From Bifidobacterium callitrichidarum (GTDB lineage: Bacteria > Actinomycetota > Actinomycetes > Actinomycetales > Bifidobacteriaceae): a stretch of 64,000 nucleotides of DNA. The notes below the pieces were generated by a model. That model was not told the origin of the DNA, did no database searches, and saw nothing but the letters and a program-made list of their open reading frames with translations. Position numbers and translations under genes: made by a program. The stretch's first letter is position 1. Each line of letters starts with the position of its first letter. Below, piece after piece: positions 34,202-43,005 of this stretch. Where the stretch lies: positions 41,338-105,337 of the forward strand of contig NZ_QFFM01000011.1 in NCBI RefSeq assembly GCF_003129905.1, read 5' to 3'.

Positions 34202-35446
34202 ATGACCGGTCTCGATGAGCAGCTTCCGCATACGATGGCATTCCCGCACGCCTTGGGCACGGGGTTGATTGTCCAGTCTGCGCTTGACGAGAACACGACG
34301 ATTGGCGTTCCGCCTGTGCTGCGGGACGACGACGCCAACGTTGGCAGCCGCGCCAATACCAATGTCAGCAACCCGGTCGCCCCCGGCAACAGCGCCTTCT
34401 TCGGAACCAACGATGCCGATGACCGTATCCTGTTGTACGACGCCATCGACATCCTCATCGACACGTACGAATCCGCACTCTCCCGCTTCCGCCCGGATTC
34501 GCTGGTATCGCGGATGCGCCGGGCCAAGCATGGCGGCACGTTCGTGTTCCCCGATTGGTGCGGCCCGCTGTTTGATTTGTACGATCGCCTGTTCACGGCA
34601 ACCGGTGGCGCGATCGACCCGTGCGTAGGCGAGGATCTGATTCGACTGGGATACGATTCGTCCTACTCGTTCACCGTTTCGCCTGATTCCATTGAACCCG
34701 GCAAAGACGGCGATTCCAACAAACTCGGCACGTCCGACGCTTCCGGCGATCCGGCCGCACCGAGCGCCGGCACGCACGGCCAGTCCGTCACATGGCATTT
34801 AGGGGCGATTCATGGGCGGGCGACCTGGAAAACCGACGTGGAGCGTCATGGCACGACGCTGGTGATCCGCCGTCCGGTCGCGCTTGATTTCGGCGCGTGC
34901 GGCAAGGGCTATCTGGTCGATCTGATTGCGAGGATGCTGCGGGAACAAACCGATGCATACGTTATCGATGCGGGGGGTGATCTGCTGATTCGCACGGTCG
35001 GCTGCGCATCGAACGGCCGCACGACGGCCCACGACGATGAGGGCACGCCCTCGGCCCACGATGAACCGGCCGAGACAACCGTCACCATCGCGCTTGAGGA
35101 TCCCGCGGACCCAAGTCGTGCGGTAGGCACCGCAACGATGAGTAATGGTGCGTTCTGCGCCAGCGCGCCCAGCCGCCGCCACTGGGGCGAGGCGGCCGGG
35201 CACCAGCTGCATCACCTGCTCAACGCCATCGACGGACTGCCGGTTGATAGCGTGGCCGCCACGTGGGTTGCGGTGCACCCCGACCACGACTTCCCGACCG
35301 CCACGGCAGACGGCCTGGCAACCGCCCTGTTCACCACGCCAGCAGCGCAATTACGCCGTCATTTCGACTTCCAGTGCGCCATCCTCAACGCCGACCGCAC
35401 CGCCGCCCAATCCCCCGATTTTCCGGGTGGGTTTTTCATCTTCTGA
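34202..35446 (+). CDS. ApbE-type FAD:protein FMN transferase
   Basis: A 414-residue ApbE-family protein, which transfers FMN from FAD onto a Thr of flavoprotein subunits. Family landmarks are RFRPDSLVSRM, GGAIDPCVGEDLIRLGYD, the KGYLVD motif within ALDFGACGKGYLVDLIARML, IDAGGDLLIRT, and a late DSVAATWVAV segment with the metal-ligand region. There is no signal peptide, whereas many ApbE proteins are lipoproteins; here it is probably cytoplasmic. Two Gly/Asp/Ser-rich inserts lengthen the protein. The start is supported only by a weak site. It is divergent from a GPH symporter and has no flavoprotein target gene beside it. Confidence 0.87.
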   Translation: MTGLDEQLPHTMAFPHALGTGLIVQSALDENTTIGVPPVLRDDDANVGSRANTNVSNPVAPGNSAFFGTNDADDRILLYDAIDILIDTYESALSRFRPDSLVSRMRRAKHGGTFVFPDWCGPLFDLYDRLFTATGGAIDPCVGEDLIRLGYDSSYSFTVSPDSIEPGKDGDSNKLGTSDASGDPAAPSAGTHGQSVTWHLGAIHGRATWKTDVERHGTTLVIRRPVALDFGACGKGYLVDLIARMLREQTDAYVIDAGGDLLIRTVGCASNGRTTAHDDEGTPSAHDEPAETTVTIALEDPADPSRAVGTATMSNGAFCASAPSRRHWGEAAGHQLHHLLNAIDGLPVDSVAATWVAVHPDHDFPTATADGLATALFTTPAAQLRRHFDFQCAILNADRTAAQSPDFPGGFFIF

Positions 35447-35464
35447 CTCGCCTTTTAATCAAAA

Positions 35465-35519
35465 TCTCGGAATAGAACCCATGAAAAATCGGAATAGGAA
35501 GCGCAAATTCTCGGAATAG
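35465..35519. repeat. Three copies of (TC)TCGGAATAG
   Basis: TCTCGGAATAG occurs at 35465-35475 and 35509-35519, with TCGGAATAGG between at 35489. They follow the apbE-type stop codon. Meaning unknown. Confidence 0.55.
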
Positions 35520-35561
35520 CCTTGCCAAAAGCTTTGTCAGGCAAAAGCTAATTCTGTTGAA

Positions 35562-35610
35562 CTACCCCTCAGTCTCGCTACGCGAGCCAGCTCCCCTGAC
35601 AAGGGGAGCC
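35562..35610. repeat. REP-like palindromic unit (GGCTCCCCT family), short form
   Basis: A reversed copy nearly the same as the one at 5711-5759, with inner stem CTCGC-tac-GCGAG and outer stem CTCCCCT...AGGGGAG. It lies in the 365-bp gap between the ApbE-type gene and the ABC exporter gene. Confidence 0.83.
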
Positions 35611-35622
35611 AAGAAATATGGA

Positions 35623-35810
35623 CGCGCCGTCAATCAGTGAGCGTAGCGAGCCAGCTGATGCGCGCGGCTTCTAGGCGCGCCCGCAAAGGCGCTGAGCCGT
35701 ATAGAGGGCAACCCCGTGGGTTGCCCTCAGGCGAGGGGAGCGGCTTGCCGCGACGGTTGCGCTGCGCGCAACAGGTACGTCGCAGCGGGCAGCAACGACG
35801 AAGACGCGCC
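35623..35810. repeat. Structured 180-bp segment flanked by GACGCGCC direct repeats
   Basis: GACGCGCC followed by ATCAG...GAGCG occurs at both ends (about 35621 and 35801), the right copy at the end of the ABC exporter gene. Between them is a perfect 11-bp stem GAGGGCAACCC/GGGTTGCCCTC (35704-35728), then nested stems GCGACG...CGTCGC and GTTGCG...CGCAAC. It could be a terminator array or a decayed repeat insertion. Confidence 0.55.
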
Positions 35811-35811
35811 A

Positions 35812-37743
35812 TCAGCTGGTGAGCGTGAATTGGGAGTTGTAGAGGTCGGCGTAGAAGCCGCCTGCCGCCAGCAGCTCCTCGTGGGTGCCGCGCTCAATCA
35901 CGTCACCGTGGTTCATGACGAGGATCATGTCGGCGTCGCGGATGGTGGAGAGGCGGTGCGCGATCACGAACGAGGTGCGTCCCACGGTCAGCGCGTCCAT
36001 GGCCTTCTGGATGAGCTCCTCAGTGCGGGTATCGACCGAGGAGGTGGCCTCGTCGAGAATGAGAATCGGCGCGTCCTGCACCATCGCGCGGGCGATGGTC
36101 AGCAGCTGCTTCTGGCCGGCGGACAGCGTGGACTTGTCGTCCAGCACGGTGTCATACCCGTCCGGCAGCGACTGGATGTAATGGTCGAGGCCCACCGCGC
36201 GGCAGGCGGCGACGATCTGCTCGTCGGTCACGCCGGGCTTGGAGTACGCGATGTTCTCGCGCACGGTGCCGCGGAACACCCACGTATCCTGCAACACCAT
36301 CGAGAACTGGTCGTGCACGTTCCAGCGCGGCACGGACTTGGTGTCCACGCCGTCGATGGAAATCGAACCGCCGGAGATCTCGTAGAAGCGCATCAGGAGG
36401 TTCACCATCGTGGTCTTGCCGGCACCGGTCGGCCCCACGATCGCCACCTTCTGACCGGCCTTCACGGACGCGGAGAAGTCGTGGATGACCGGCTTGTCGG
36501 GCTCGTAGCCGAACCGGACGTGGCTGAATTCCACATCACCTCGGACGGGCTGCGGACGACCCTGGGCGTCGTACCCCAGCAGTCGCGCACGCTGGGCAGC
36601 CGGCATCGACGCGGCGGCGCCCCGCTCAGCACCTTCCGAACCGGCACCTCCCAGCCCGAACTCGGCCTTGGCCGGCTCCTCGGCCATCTCCGGCTCCTCC
36701 AGGAAGCCGAACACGCGCTCGGCGGCGGCCGCACAGCGCTGCAGGTTCTGGAAGGCCTGCGCGAACTGGGAAAGCGGCTGGGTGAACAGGCGGATGTACA
36801 TCATGAACGCCACGATCACGCCGAATTCGATCTGCCCGTCCATGGCGAGCGCCGCGCCCACCACGCACACCACCACGTAGCCGAGGTTGCCCACGAAGTT
36901 CATGAGCGGCATCATCAGGCCGGACAGGAACTGCGATTTCCAGCCGGATTCGTACAGGTCGGCGTTGTACTTCTCGAAGCGGCGGATCGAATCGGCCTCG
37001 CCGTTGTACGCCTTCACGATCAGATGCCCGGCGTACATCTCCTCCACATGGCCGTTCACGTCGCCGAGCGCGGCCTGCTGGCGCACGAAGTACTTCTGGG
37101 AGGCCTTCATGATGCCCATCATGAGCACCAAACCCAACAGGCTCGCGCCGATCGCGCACAGCGTCATGATCACGTTGTTGTAGAACATCATGACCAGCGC
37201 GCCCACGAACAACGTCACCGAGGTGATGAGCGAGCCGAGCGACTGGCCCAGCGTCTGGCCGATGGCGTCCACGTCGTTGGTGATGCGGGACAGCACGTCG
37301 CCGTAGCTGACCTTGTCGAAGTACTTGAGCGGCAGCTTGTTGATCTTGACCGAAATCGACTCGCGCAGGCGCTGGGCCGTGCGCTGGGTGACGTTCGCCA
37401 TCATCCAGCTCTGCACGTAGCTGAGCACCGCGTACCCCACGTACAGCGCGACCAGCATCCAGGCGATGCGCCCGACCGCCGTCAAGTCGACCGAGTTCAT
37501 CACCGGACGGCCGTTCACGATGGCCGGCAGTCCCTTGACGATCTCGTTGGTCATGTCCTTGAGCTTGTCCGGGCCGATGATCTGGCAGACGGTGCCAGCC
37601 GCGCCCAGGACGAGCGCGACGATGATGACGGGAATGTAGTTGCGGCAGTAGTCCACGAGCTTGCCCATGGTCTTGCCGAAATCGGCGGGCTTCTCGACCG
37701 TGCGTCCCGCGCCCGGCCCGTGCCCCATTGGTCCTCTTGGCAT
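35812..37743 (-). CDS. ABC exporter subunit with intact ATPase site (permease-ATPase fusion)
   Basis: A 643-residue half-transporter with six helices followed by an ATPase domain. Walker A is GPTGAGKT (residues 437-444), Walker B is ILILDEAT with the catalytic Glu, and the H-loop is IAHRLST. The signature is LSAGQ rather than LSGGQ. A Gly/Ala-rich insert (about 355-395) separates the domains. The ATG follows AAGGA by seven bases. It lies 34 bp downstream of a second half-transporter whose own ATPase residues are degenerate, so the two form a heterodimeric exporter of the multidrug/lipid type, controlled by the MarR gene upstream. Confidence 0.92.
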   Translation of the reverse strand: MPRGPMGHGPGAGRTVEKPADFGKTMGKLVDYCRNYIPVIIVALVLGAAGTVCQIIGPDKLKDMTNEIVKGLPAIVNGRPVMNSVDLTAVGRIAWMLVALYVGYAVLSYVQSWMMANVTQRTAQRLRESISVKINKLPLKYFDKVSYGDVLSRITNDVDAIGQTLGQSLGSLITSVTLFVGALVMMFYNNVIMTLCAIGASLLGLVLMMGIMKASQKYFVRQQAALGDVNGHVEEMYAGHLIVKAYNGEADSIRRFEKYNADLYESGWKSQFLSGLMMPLMNFVGNLGYVVVCVVGAALAMDGQIEFGVIVAFMMYIRLFTQPLSQFAQAFQNLQRCAAAAERVFGFLEEPEMAEEPAKAEFGLGGAGSEGAERGAAASMPAAQRARLLGYDAQGRPQPVRGDVEFSHVRFGYEPDKPVIHDFSASVKAGQKVAIVGPTGAGKTTMVNLLMRFYEISGGSISIDGVDTKSVPRWNVHDQFSMVLQDTWVFRGTVRENIAYSKPGVTDEQIVAACRAVGLDHYIQSLPDGYDTVLDDKSTLSAGQKQLLTIARAMVQDAPILILDEATSSVDTRTEELIQKAMDALTVGRTSFVIAHRLSTIRDADMILVMNHGDVIERGTHEELLAAGGFYADLYNSQFTLTS

Positions 37744-37777
37744 TGGTAAGTCCTTATTTATTGTTCGTCGGAATGAT

Positions 37778-39649
37778 TCAGGCCATCAGCTCGGCTTTGC
37801 TGAGCTGGGATTCGGCGATCTGGCGGTAGACCTCGCAGGTGTCCAGCAGCTCCTTATGGGTGCCCTGGCCCACCACCTTGCCGTCGTCCAGCACGACGAT
37901 GAGGTCGGCGTTCATGATGGTGCCGATGCGCTGGGCCACGATGAGTTTGGTGGAGTCCTTGGCCTCGCGGGCGAGCGCCTCGCGCACCTCACGGTCGGTC
38001 TTGAAGTCGAGCGCGGAGAACGAGTCGTCGAAGATCAGGATTTCCGGGTGACGGTAGACCGCGCGGGCGATGGACAGGCGCTGCTTCTGACCGCCGGACA
38101 CGTTCGAGCCGCTCTGTGCGATGGCGGCCTCGAATCCGCCGTCCATGCGGTTCACGAACTCGCTGGCCTGGGCCACGTCGGCCGCGGTCTTGATGCGGTC
38201 CATCTGATCGGCCGGCATCGCGGCGTTTTCCGCGGCCCGTCCGGCGGCGATCAGTTCGGTTTCGCGCCTGCGGCCGGCGACGGTGGAGGTGTCAGCGAGC
38301 TCGACGTTCGCCGATTCGCCCGGCTTGTCGCCGTAGCTCACGTTGGACGCCACCGTGCCCTTGAACAGCACTGAGGTCTGCGGCACGTAGCCGATCTTGT
38401 CACGCAGGGTCTTCAGGTCGTAGTCGCGCACGTCCACGCCGTCGACCAGCACCTGGCCTTGCGTGGCGTCGTAGAAGCGCGGCACGAGGTTGATGAGGGA
38501 CGACTTGCCGGAGCCGGTCGAGCCGATGAACGCCACGGTCTGGCCCGCCCGGGCCGAGAAGTTGACGCCCTCCAGAATCGCCTCACGCGAATCCGGGTAG
38601 GCGAAGCTGACGTTGCGGAACTCCACGGTGCCCTTCTGGCCGGTCTTGGCCACGTCGGCGGCGGTTTTGGTGCCGTTCTCGATCATCGGCTCGGTGTCGA
38701 GCACTTCAAGTACGCGCTGGGCGGAGACGTCGGCGCGCGGCCAGAGCACGAACACCATGCTCATCAGCAGGAAGCTCATGATGACCTGCACGGAGTAGTT
38801 GGAGAACACCACCATGTTGGAAAAGACGGTGAGCTTGTCCGTGAGCTCGGCCGCCTCGATGAGGTAGGCGCCGATCCAGTAGACGGCGAGCATCAGGCCG
38901 TTCATGATGGTGTTCATCAGCGGCATCATGAACGCCATGACGCGGTTGGTGAACAGCTGGGTTTCGGTCAGATCGGTGTTGGCCTTGGTGAACTTGGCCT
39001 CCTGGTAGTCCTCGGCATTGTAGGCGCGCACCACCTTGAGACCGGTGAGGTTCTCGCGGGCCACGAGGTTGATGTTGTCCGTGAGGGTCTGCATGGCCTT
39101 GAACTTGGGCATGACCATGGCCATCATCACCACGATCGCCGCCAGCAGGACCACCACGGCGATGCCGGTGGCGAGCGTCCATTCGAAGCCCTCGCCGGCG
39201 ATCTTGGCCACGGCCCAGACGGCCATAATCGGCGATTTGACGATGAGCTGCAGGCCGATGGTGATGAACATCTGGATCTGCGTGATGTCGTTGGTGGAGC
39301 GGGTGATGAGGCTTGCGGTGGAGAACCGGTTCATTTCGGCGGGGCCGAACGATTCGACCCGGCGGAACTCCAGCGAGCGCAGACGCTGGGTGAACGACGA
39401 GCCCACGCGCGCGGCGATGTAGCCGGTCACGACGGCGCAGGCCACGGAGCCCAGCGAGATGAGCAGCATCTTGCCGCCGGCGATCCAGATGTCCGCCATC
39501 GCGCTGCCCGGCGTTTCGACCAGCGTGGTGATGTCGGACATGTAGTCAGGCAGTTTCAGGTCGAAGAAGACCTGTCCCACGATGGTCACCAGGGCGATGA
39601 GCATCTGGCCTATCTCCGCTTTGGAGAGGTATTTCATGATGCGAAGCAT
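37778..39649 (-). CDS. ABC exporter subunit with degenerate ATPase site
   Basis: A 623-residue half-transporter with six helices and an ATPase domain. Walker A is GSTGSGKS (376-383) and the signature is NVSGGQ (516-521). The catalytic Glu after Walker B is Asp (ILIFDDSFSALD, residue 542) and the H-loop His is Gln573 (VAQRIGT). Such substitutions mark the degenerate subunit of heterodimeric exporters. A Glu/Ala/Asp-rich insert of about 50 residues (445-495) sits between the Q-loop and the signature. The ATG follows AAGGGG. It lies between the MarR gene and its partner on the same strand, forming one operon, and a MarR operator-like site lies about 100 bp before its start. Confidence 0.92.
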   Translation of the reverse strand: MLRIMKYLSKAEIGQMLIALVTIVGQVFFDLKLPDYMSDITTLVETPGSAMADIWIAGGKMLLISLGSVACAVVTGYIAARVGSSFTQRLRSLEFRRVESFGPAEMNRFSTASLITRSTNDITQIQMFITIGLQLIVKSPIMAVWAVAKIAGEGFEWTLATGIAVVVLLAAIVVMMAMVMPKFKAMQTLTDNINLVARENLTGLKVVRAYNAEDYQEAKFTKANTDLTETQLFTNRVMAFMMPLMNTIMNGLMLAVYWIGAYLIEAAELTDKLTVFSNMVVFSNYSVQVIMSFLLMSMVFVLWPRADVSAQRVLEVLDTEPMIENGTKTAADVAKTGQKGTVEFRNVSFAYPDSREAILEGVNFSARAGQTVAFIGSTGSGKSSLINLVPRFYDATQGQVLVDGVDVRDYDLKTLRDKIGYVPQTSVLFKGTVASNVSYGDKPGESANVELADTSTVAGRRRETELIAAGRAAENAAMPADQMDRIKTAADVAQASEFVNRMDGGFEAAIAQSGSNVSGGQKQRLSIARAVYRHPEILIFDDSFSALDFKTDREVREALAREAKDSTKLIVAQRIGTIMNADLIVVLDDGKVVGQGTHKELLDTCEVYRQIAESQLSKAELMA

Positions 39650-39749
39650 TACGTCCCCTTGTGTTGTTGGTTGTTGAGACTGGACGATTTCCTTTGGCCT
39701 TGCTCCGGCGGAGCGGCCTACCGGTCAAAATTGTTTTCAGTAGTTATTT

Positions 39750-39769
39750 CTTACACTGTAAGATATTAT
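39750..39769 (-). promoter_or_regulatory. MarR operator-like site 1 (exporter promoter)
   Basis: The minus strand reads ATAATATCTTACAGTGTAAG, with the palindrome CTTACASTGTAAG. It matches the site upstream of marR (40389-40407) at 17 of 19 positions, and it overlaps a TAATAT -10-like hexamer with TTGAAT 16 bp upstream. Confidence 0.72.
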
Positions 39770-39849
39770 GCAGAGCTAAACGACATTCAAAGATTCACTC
39801 TGAGCGGAACCGAATGCGACGAACCGTCAATCGGCGAAGCCACGCGGCC

Positions 39850-40335
39850 TTACGAATCCCGTGAATCACCCTCGAACGCCTTGCGCACCTCCTCAGGTGT
39901 GGGCCGCGGCTCCCCTGGCTTGCACAGCGTCATATAAATGGAGAATTCACGCACCAAATCGACGAATTCGCGGGTGCGCCGCTCCCCCATCTGCGAGAAG
40001 ATCCAGCAGACGGCGTCGCGCATCTCCTGCATATCCTTGCGACCGCGATCCCGCCCTGCCTCAGTGAGCTCCACACGCACGGCACGACGGTCGGAAGGAT
40101 CCACGGACCGCACGATCTGGCCCTTCTTCTCCAACGCCGAAAGCACGGCGGAGATGCGACCGGTGGTGACATGCATGGCGTCGGCCAGCTGCGAGGGCGA
40201 CATCGTGCCCTGATGCGCCAGTGCGCGAATCACGAACGTTTCGCCGGCGCCATGATTGAGATCGCGCTGCATCTGAGATCGGTGGCACCATACGTCACGC
40301 CACAGCTCATCCACCGCCTCTTCCTCATATCCCAC
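39850..40335 (-). CDS. MarR family transcriptional regulator
   Basis: A 161-residue winged-helix regulator of the MarR family. The recognition region is FVIRALAHQGTMSPSQLADA followed by TTGRISAVLSALEKKGQIVR, and the beta-wing carries SDRRAVRVELTEAGR. Translation starts at GTG 40335, six bases after AAGGAGG. It precedes two ABC half-transporter genes on the same strand. Closely matching palindromes upstream of this gene and of the first transporter gene suggest that it represses both itself and the exporter, with a small ligand as inducer in this family. Confidence 0.93.
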   Translation of the reverse strand: MGYEEEAVDELWRDVWCHRSQMQRDLNHGAGETFVIRALAHQGTMSPSQLADAMHVTTGRISAVLSALEKKGQIVRSVDPSDRRAVRVELTEAGRDRGRKDMQEMRDAVCWIFSQMGERRTREFVDLVREFSIYMTLCKPGEPRPTPEEVRKAFEGDSRDS

Positions 40336-40388
40336 GGCACGCCTCCTTCATGTTCCCGACCGCACGGCACTCCGCGCAGACGTCGTCA

Positions 40389-40407
40389 ATAATATCTCAC
40401 ACTGTAA
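40389..40407 (+). promoter_or_regulatory. MarR operator-like site 2 (marR promoter)
   Basis: ATAATATCTCACACTGTAA lies 54 bp before the marR start and matches site 1 at 17 of 19 positions in the opposite orientation. This indicates autoregulation. Confidence 0.72.
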
Positions 40408-40627
40408 ACAATTACACCTCAGAAGAATCGGGGGCATTGCCGCAACCTTATCTTTCGCCCGAATCCACCCGAAGCAGCCGATGCCGTCCCGCAAAAATCG
40501 GGGGTACACGCCGAAGGGGTGTGACACGACTCACAGAAACGCCCTATTTTCTTTACTTCCGTAGCACCTTTGTGCCTATACTGCAAGCAGTGATGGCACG
40601 GCAGCCATCCCAAAGAAGGGGGAAACA

Positions 40628-40771
40628 ATGGAACGGGGACTTTGCCTCTGCAGCATCGCAGGGTGCACTCATGAAGCTCAAGAAGCAGGAATGTGCACGA
40701 TGCACTTCACGTCGGCGCTGGTTCACGGGGCATTCCAGCCAACTCCGGGCGGTCGCCCGCAGCATAGCTGA
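40628..40771 (+). CDS. 47-residue Cys/His zinc-finger-like peptide
   Basis: A short reading frame not reached by usual length cut-offs. AAGGGGGAAACA precedes the ATG, and a TATACT -10-like hexamer lies at 40577 with TTACTT 18 bp upstream. The peptide MERGLCLCSIAGCTHEAQEA then GMCTMHF has the spacing C-x4-C-x(8)-C-x2-H seen in small zinc-binding motifs of the form CxxxxCxxxxxxxGxCxxH. The Cys/His set argues for a real gene rather than chance. A terminator-like hairpin with seven T residues lies about 225 bp downstream. Function unknown; a DNA-binding or metal-sensing peptide is possible. Confidence 0.6.
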   Translation: MERGLCLCSIAGCTHEAQEAGMCTMHFTSALVHGAFQPTPGGRPQHS

Positions 40772-40800
40772 ATTATTTATCAATCGTCAATAACAAATCT

Positions 40801-41017
40801 GGCTCCCCTCGCTGAGGACATTGCCGTGAAGCAAACAGCAGAGCTGTTTGTAGGCAATGTGCGAGACGACAGTCGAGCCAACAGGATGCGAACGAAGTTC
40901 GTCCATAATTGCAGGACGAGCTGTCACCGTAGGTGACTGAGGGGAGTATTAGGAGCCGTAATCCCTAGTGCTCCCCTCAGTCACCTACGGTGGCAGCTCC
41001 CCTCGGAGAGGGGAGCC
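40801..41017. repeat. REP-like inverted pair, first unit with long structured module
   Basis: The same architecture as 18221-18430: a unit with the long module (ACATTGCC...GGCAATGT, inner CAAACAGC...GCTGTTTG), end stem GTCACC-gta-GGTGAC (40923-40937), a spacer of about 23 bp, then an inverted short unit ending in GGGGAGCC. The stems differ in sequence from the other copy but still pair. Confidence 0.88.
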
Positions 41018-41026
41018 GGTTTTTTT
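40996..41026 (+). terminator. Rho-independent terminator formed by the repeat end
   Basis: GCTCCCCT (40996-41003) pairs with AGGGGAGC (41009-41016) and is followed by CGG and seven T residues. It would end rightward transcripts from the 47-residue peptide gene, using the REP-like unit as the stem. Confidence 0.7.
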
Positions 41027-41053
41027 ACATCAATCAGCAGCGGGCCAGAGAGC

Positions 41054-42589
41054 CTACTTACGAGCCTGCTCCTCCTTGGCGAGCGCCTCCTTGAGGTCGC
41101 GGTTGGTGTAGCGGTCGCGCAGCAGGCAGTAGCCGCCGAACACCGCAAGCCAGATCAGGCCGGCGATGGCGGAGCCGCGCGTATCGTCCGCGAGGAACAA
41201 CGTGCAGTACACGAACACGAAGAACACGATCGCCAGGGTGTTGAGCACCTTCCACGCCGGCATCACGAATCCATCGGCGATGAAATCGGCGGAACGACGG
41301 TACTTGCGGTGCGCGATCATCGTGAGCGTGTAGATGAAGATGATGACGGCGCTGGAGGCGGATGCGAACAGCACGAAGGCGCTGGAGATACCCGGAATGG
41401 AGTTGACCACCGGGGACAGCAGGATCAGCGCGGCGGACACCAGGATCGCGCGCGCCGGCACCTGGCGCTTGGAGACCACGCCGATCTTGCGGAAGGCGGG
41501 CGAGTTCGACTCGCTGGCCAGCTGGTAGAGGTGACGGCCGGCGGAGTAGAGCAGCGAGTTCAGCGCGGAGGACGCGGCGGTGATCACCACGAAGAACACC
41601 AGCGCGGCCGCCCAGTTCAGGCCGGCGTACTGGAACACCATGATGAACGGGGAGGCGAAGGAGCCGTCCTTGTTCGGCTTGAACGTGGTCCACGGCACGA
41701 TGGCCATGATGGCCAGCAGCGCGCCCACGTAGAAGATGAGCACGCGCACGATGATCTCGTTGACGGCCTTCGGCAGCACCTTGCGCGGGTTCTGCGTCTC
41801 GGAGACGGTCACGCCCACGAACTCGATCATCTCGTAGGCGTAGAAGACCATCTGGAAGCTCATGAGGAAGCTCAGCCAGCCGTTCGGCGCGATCTGGAAG
41901 TTGTTGGTGATGTTGTCGAGTCCGGCGTGGCCCGCGGGAGAGATGCCGTCCTGGCCGGTGATCTGCACGGCGTCGTAGTGGTAGCCGATCACCACCATGA
42001 CCACGGCGGTGGCGATCATGGCGCAGATCAGCGTGATCTTGATCATCGAGAACCAGAATTCGGCCTCGCCGAAGGCCTTGACGGCGATGAGGTTGATGGT
42101 CACCAACGCCGCGAGGAAGCACAGCTCGATGAGCCATTTCCAATGCGAGAGGTCCATGCCGAACGTGTCGAAGAACGTGATGAAGTAGGTGGAGACGGCC
42201 GTGATCTCGCTCATGCCGATGAGCACGAGCACGATCCAGTACGACCAGCCCGCGAACTTGCCCCAGCCGTTGCCGAGGTAGCGGGTGATGAAGTTGATGA
42301 ACGTGTGCTGGCTCGGGTCACGGTACATGAGCTCGCCGATGGCGCGCATGAGCAGGAACATGATGATGCCCACGCCAATGTACACGAAGACGATGCTCGG
42401 GCCGGTCAGCGCGATGGACTTGCCGGAACCGAGGAACAGGCCAGTGCCGATGGTGCCGCCGATGGCGATGAACTGGACGTGCCTGTTGTTCAGGCCACGG
42501 GCCATCTCGTTGTCCTGATCCAGGCTTTCGACGGACTTCAGCTCGTTTGAGCCGGCACTGCCGCCAGCCGGTGCTTTCGTTTCGACCAT
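41054..42589 (-). CDS. APC family amino acid permease
   Basis: A 511-residue amino acid permease with about twelve helices. The family start is MARGLNNRHVQFIAIGGTIG followed by TGLFLGSGKSIALTGPSI, and FVGVTVSETQNPRKVLPKAV is the conserved loop of AroP/CycA/GabP-type carriers. The ATG at 42589 is my choice; an ATG at 42610 is also possible and neither has a classic ribosome binding site. A giant palindrome lies beyond its promoter. The substrate cannot be assigned, although the CycA/AroP-like group is most similar by motif. Confidence 0.9.
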   Translation of the reverse strand: MVETKAPAGGSAGSNELKSVESLDQDNEMARGLNNRHVQFIAIGGTIGTGLFLGSGKSIALTGPSIVFVYIGVGIIMFLLMRAIGELMYRDPSQHTFINFITRYLGNGWGKFAGWSYWIVLVLIGMSEITAVSTYFITFFDTFGMDLSHWKWLIELCFLAALVTINLIAVKAFGEAEFWFSMIKITLICAMIATAVVMVVIGYHYDAVQITGQDGISPAGHAGLDNITNNFQIAPNGWLSFLMSFQMVFYAYEMIEFVGVTVSETQNPRKVLPKAVNEIIVRVLIFYVGALLAIMAIVPWTTFKPNKDGSFASPFIMVFQYAGLNWAAALVFFVVITAASSALNSLLYSAGRHLYQLASESNSPAFRKIGVVSKRQVPARAILVSAALILLSPVVNSIPGISSAFVLFASASSAVIIFIYTLTMIAHRKYRRSADFIADGFVMPAWKVLNTLAIVFFVFVYCTLFLADDTRGSAIAGLIWLAVFGGYCLLRDRYTNRDLKEALAKEEQARK

Positions 42590-42781
42590 GCCGTACGTTC
42601 TCTTCCTCATCGCCCGGCCCACAGCCGCGCTCAATCGTTCAAATTCAGGTTCAAACTTTATCACCACGCCTCTTACCGGAACCAGCCTCCAGTTCAACCC
42701 GATTGTGGCGATATTGCAGAAATTCGCCCAAAAAGTTCAATTTCGTTCGGCAAAATTGAACTTTTCTGGTATTGAGCGGTC

Positions 42782-43005
42782 GGAATCGGCCTTTGGCCGA
42801 CGCTGGTTTCCCGCGGCCGTTGGCCGCTCCTCTTCTCTCCCTCAGTCTCACTTCGTTCGACAGCTCCCTCGTCAGAGGGAGCCAAGGTTTGCACACGTAT
42901 AGATCTCGGCTCCCCTTGTCAGGGGAGCTGGCGGCGTAGCCGACTGAAGGGTAGTGGAGGAGCGGCCAACGGCCGCGGGAAACAGCATCGGCAAAGCCGA
43001 TTCCA
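42782..43005. repeat. 224-bp snapback element with two REP-like units inside
   Basis: Arms 42806-42832 and 42957-42983 are a perfect 27-bp inverted repeat (GTTTCCCGCGGCCGTTGGCC is its start). Pairing extends outward to about 42782 and 43005 with few mismatches. Inside are two REP-like units in opposite orientation (about 42838-42884 and 42908-42955). The right arm reaches the stop codon of the FtsX-type gene. It holds no gene. Confidence 0.87.

Noticed and set aside
35401..35440. Terminator inside the 3' end of the ApbE-type gene
   Set aside because: A short GC stem before GTTTTTC overlaps coding sequence and is weak, so I do not call it.
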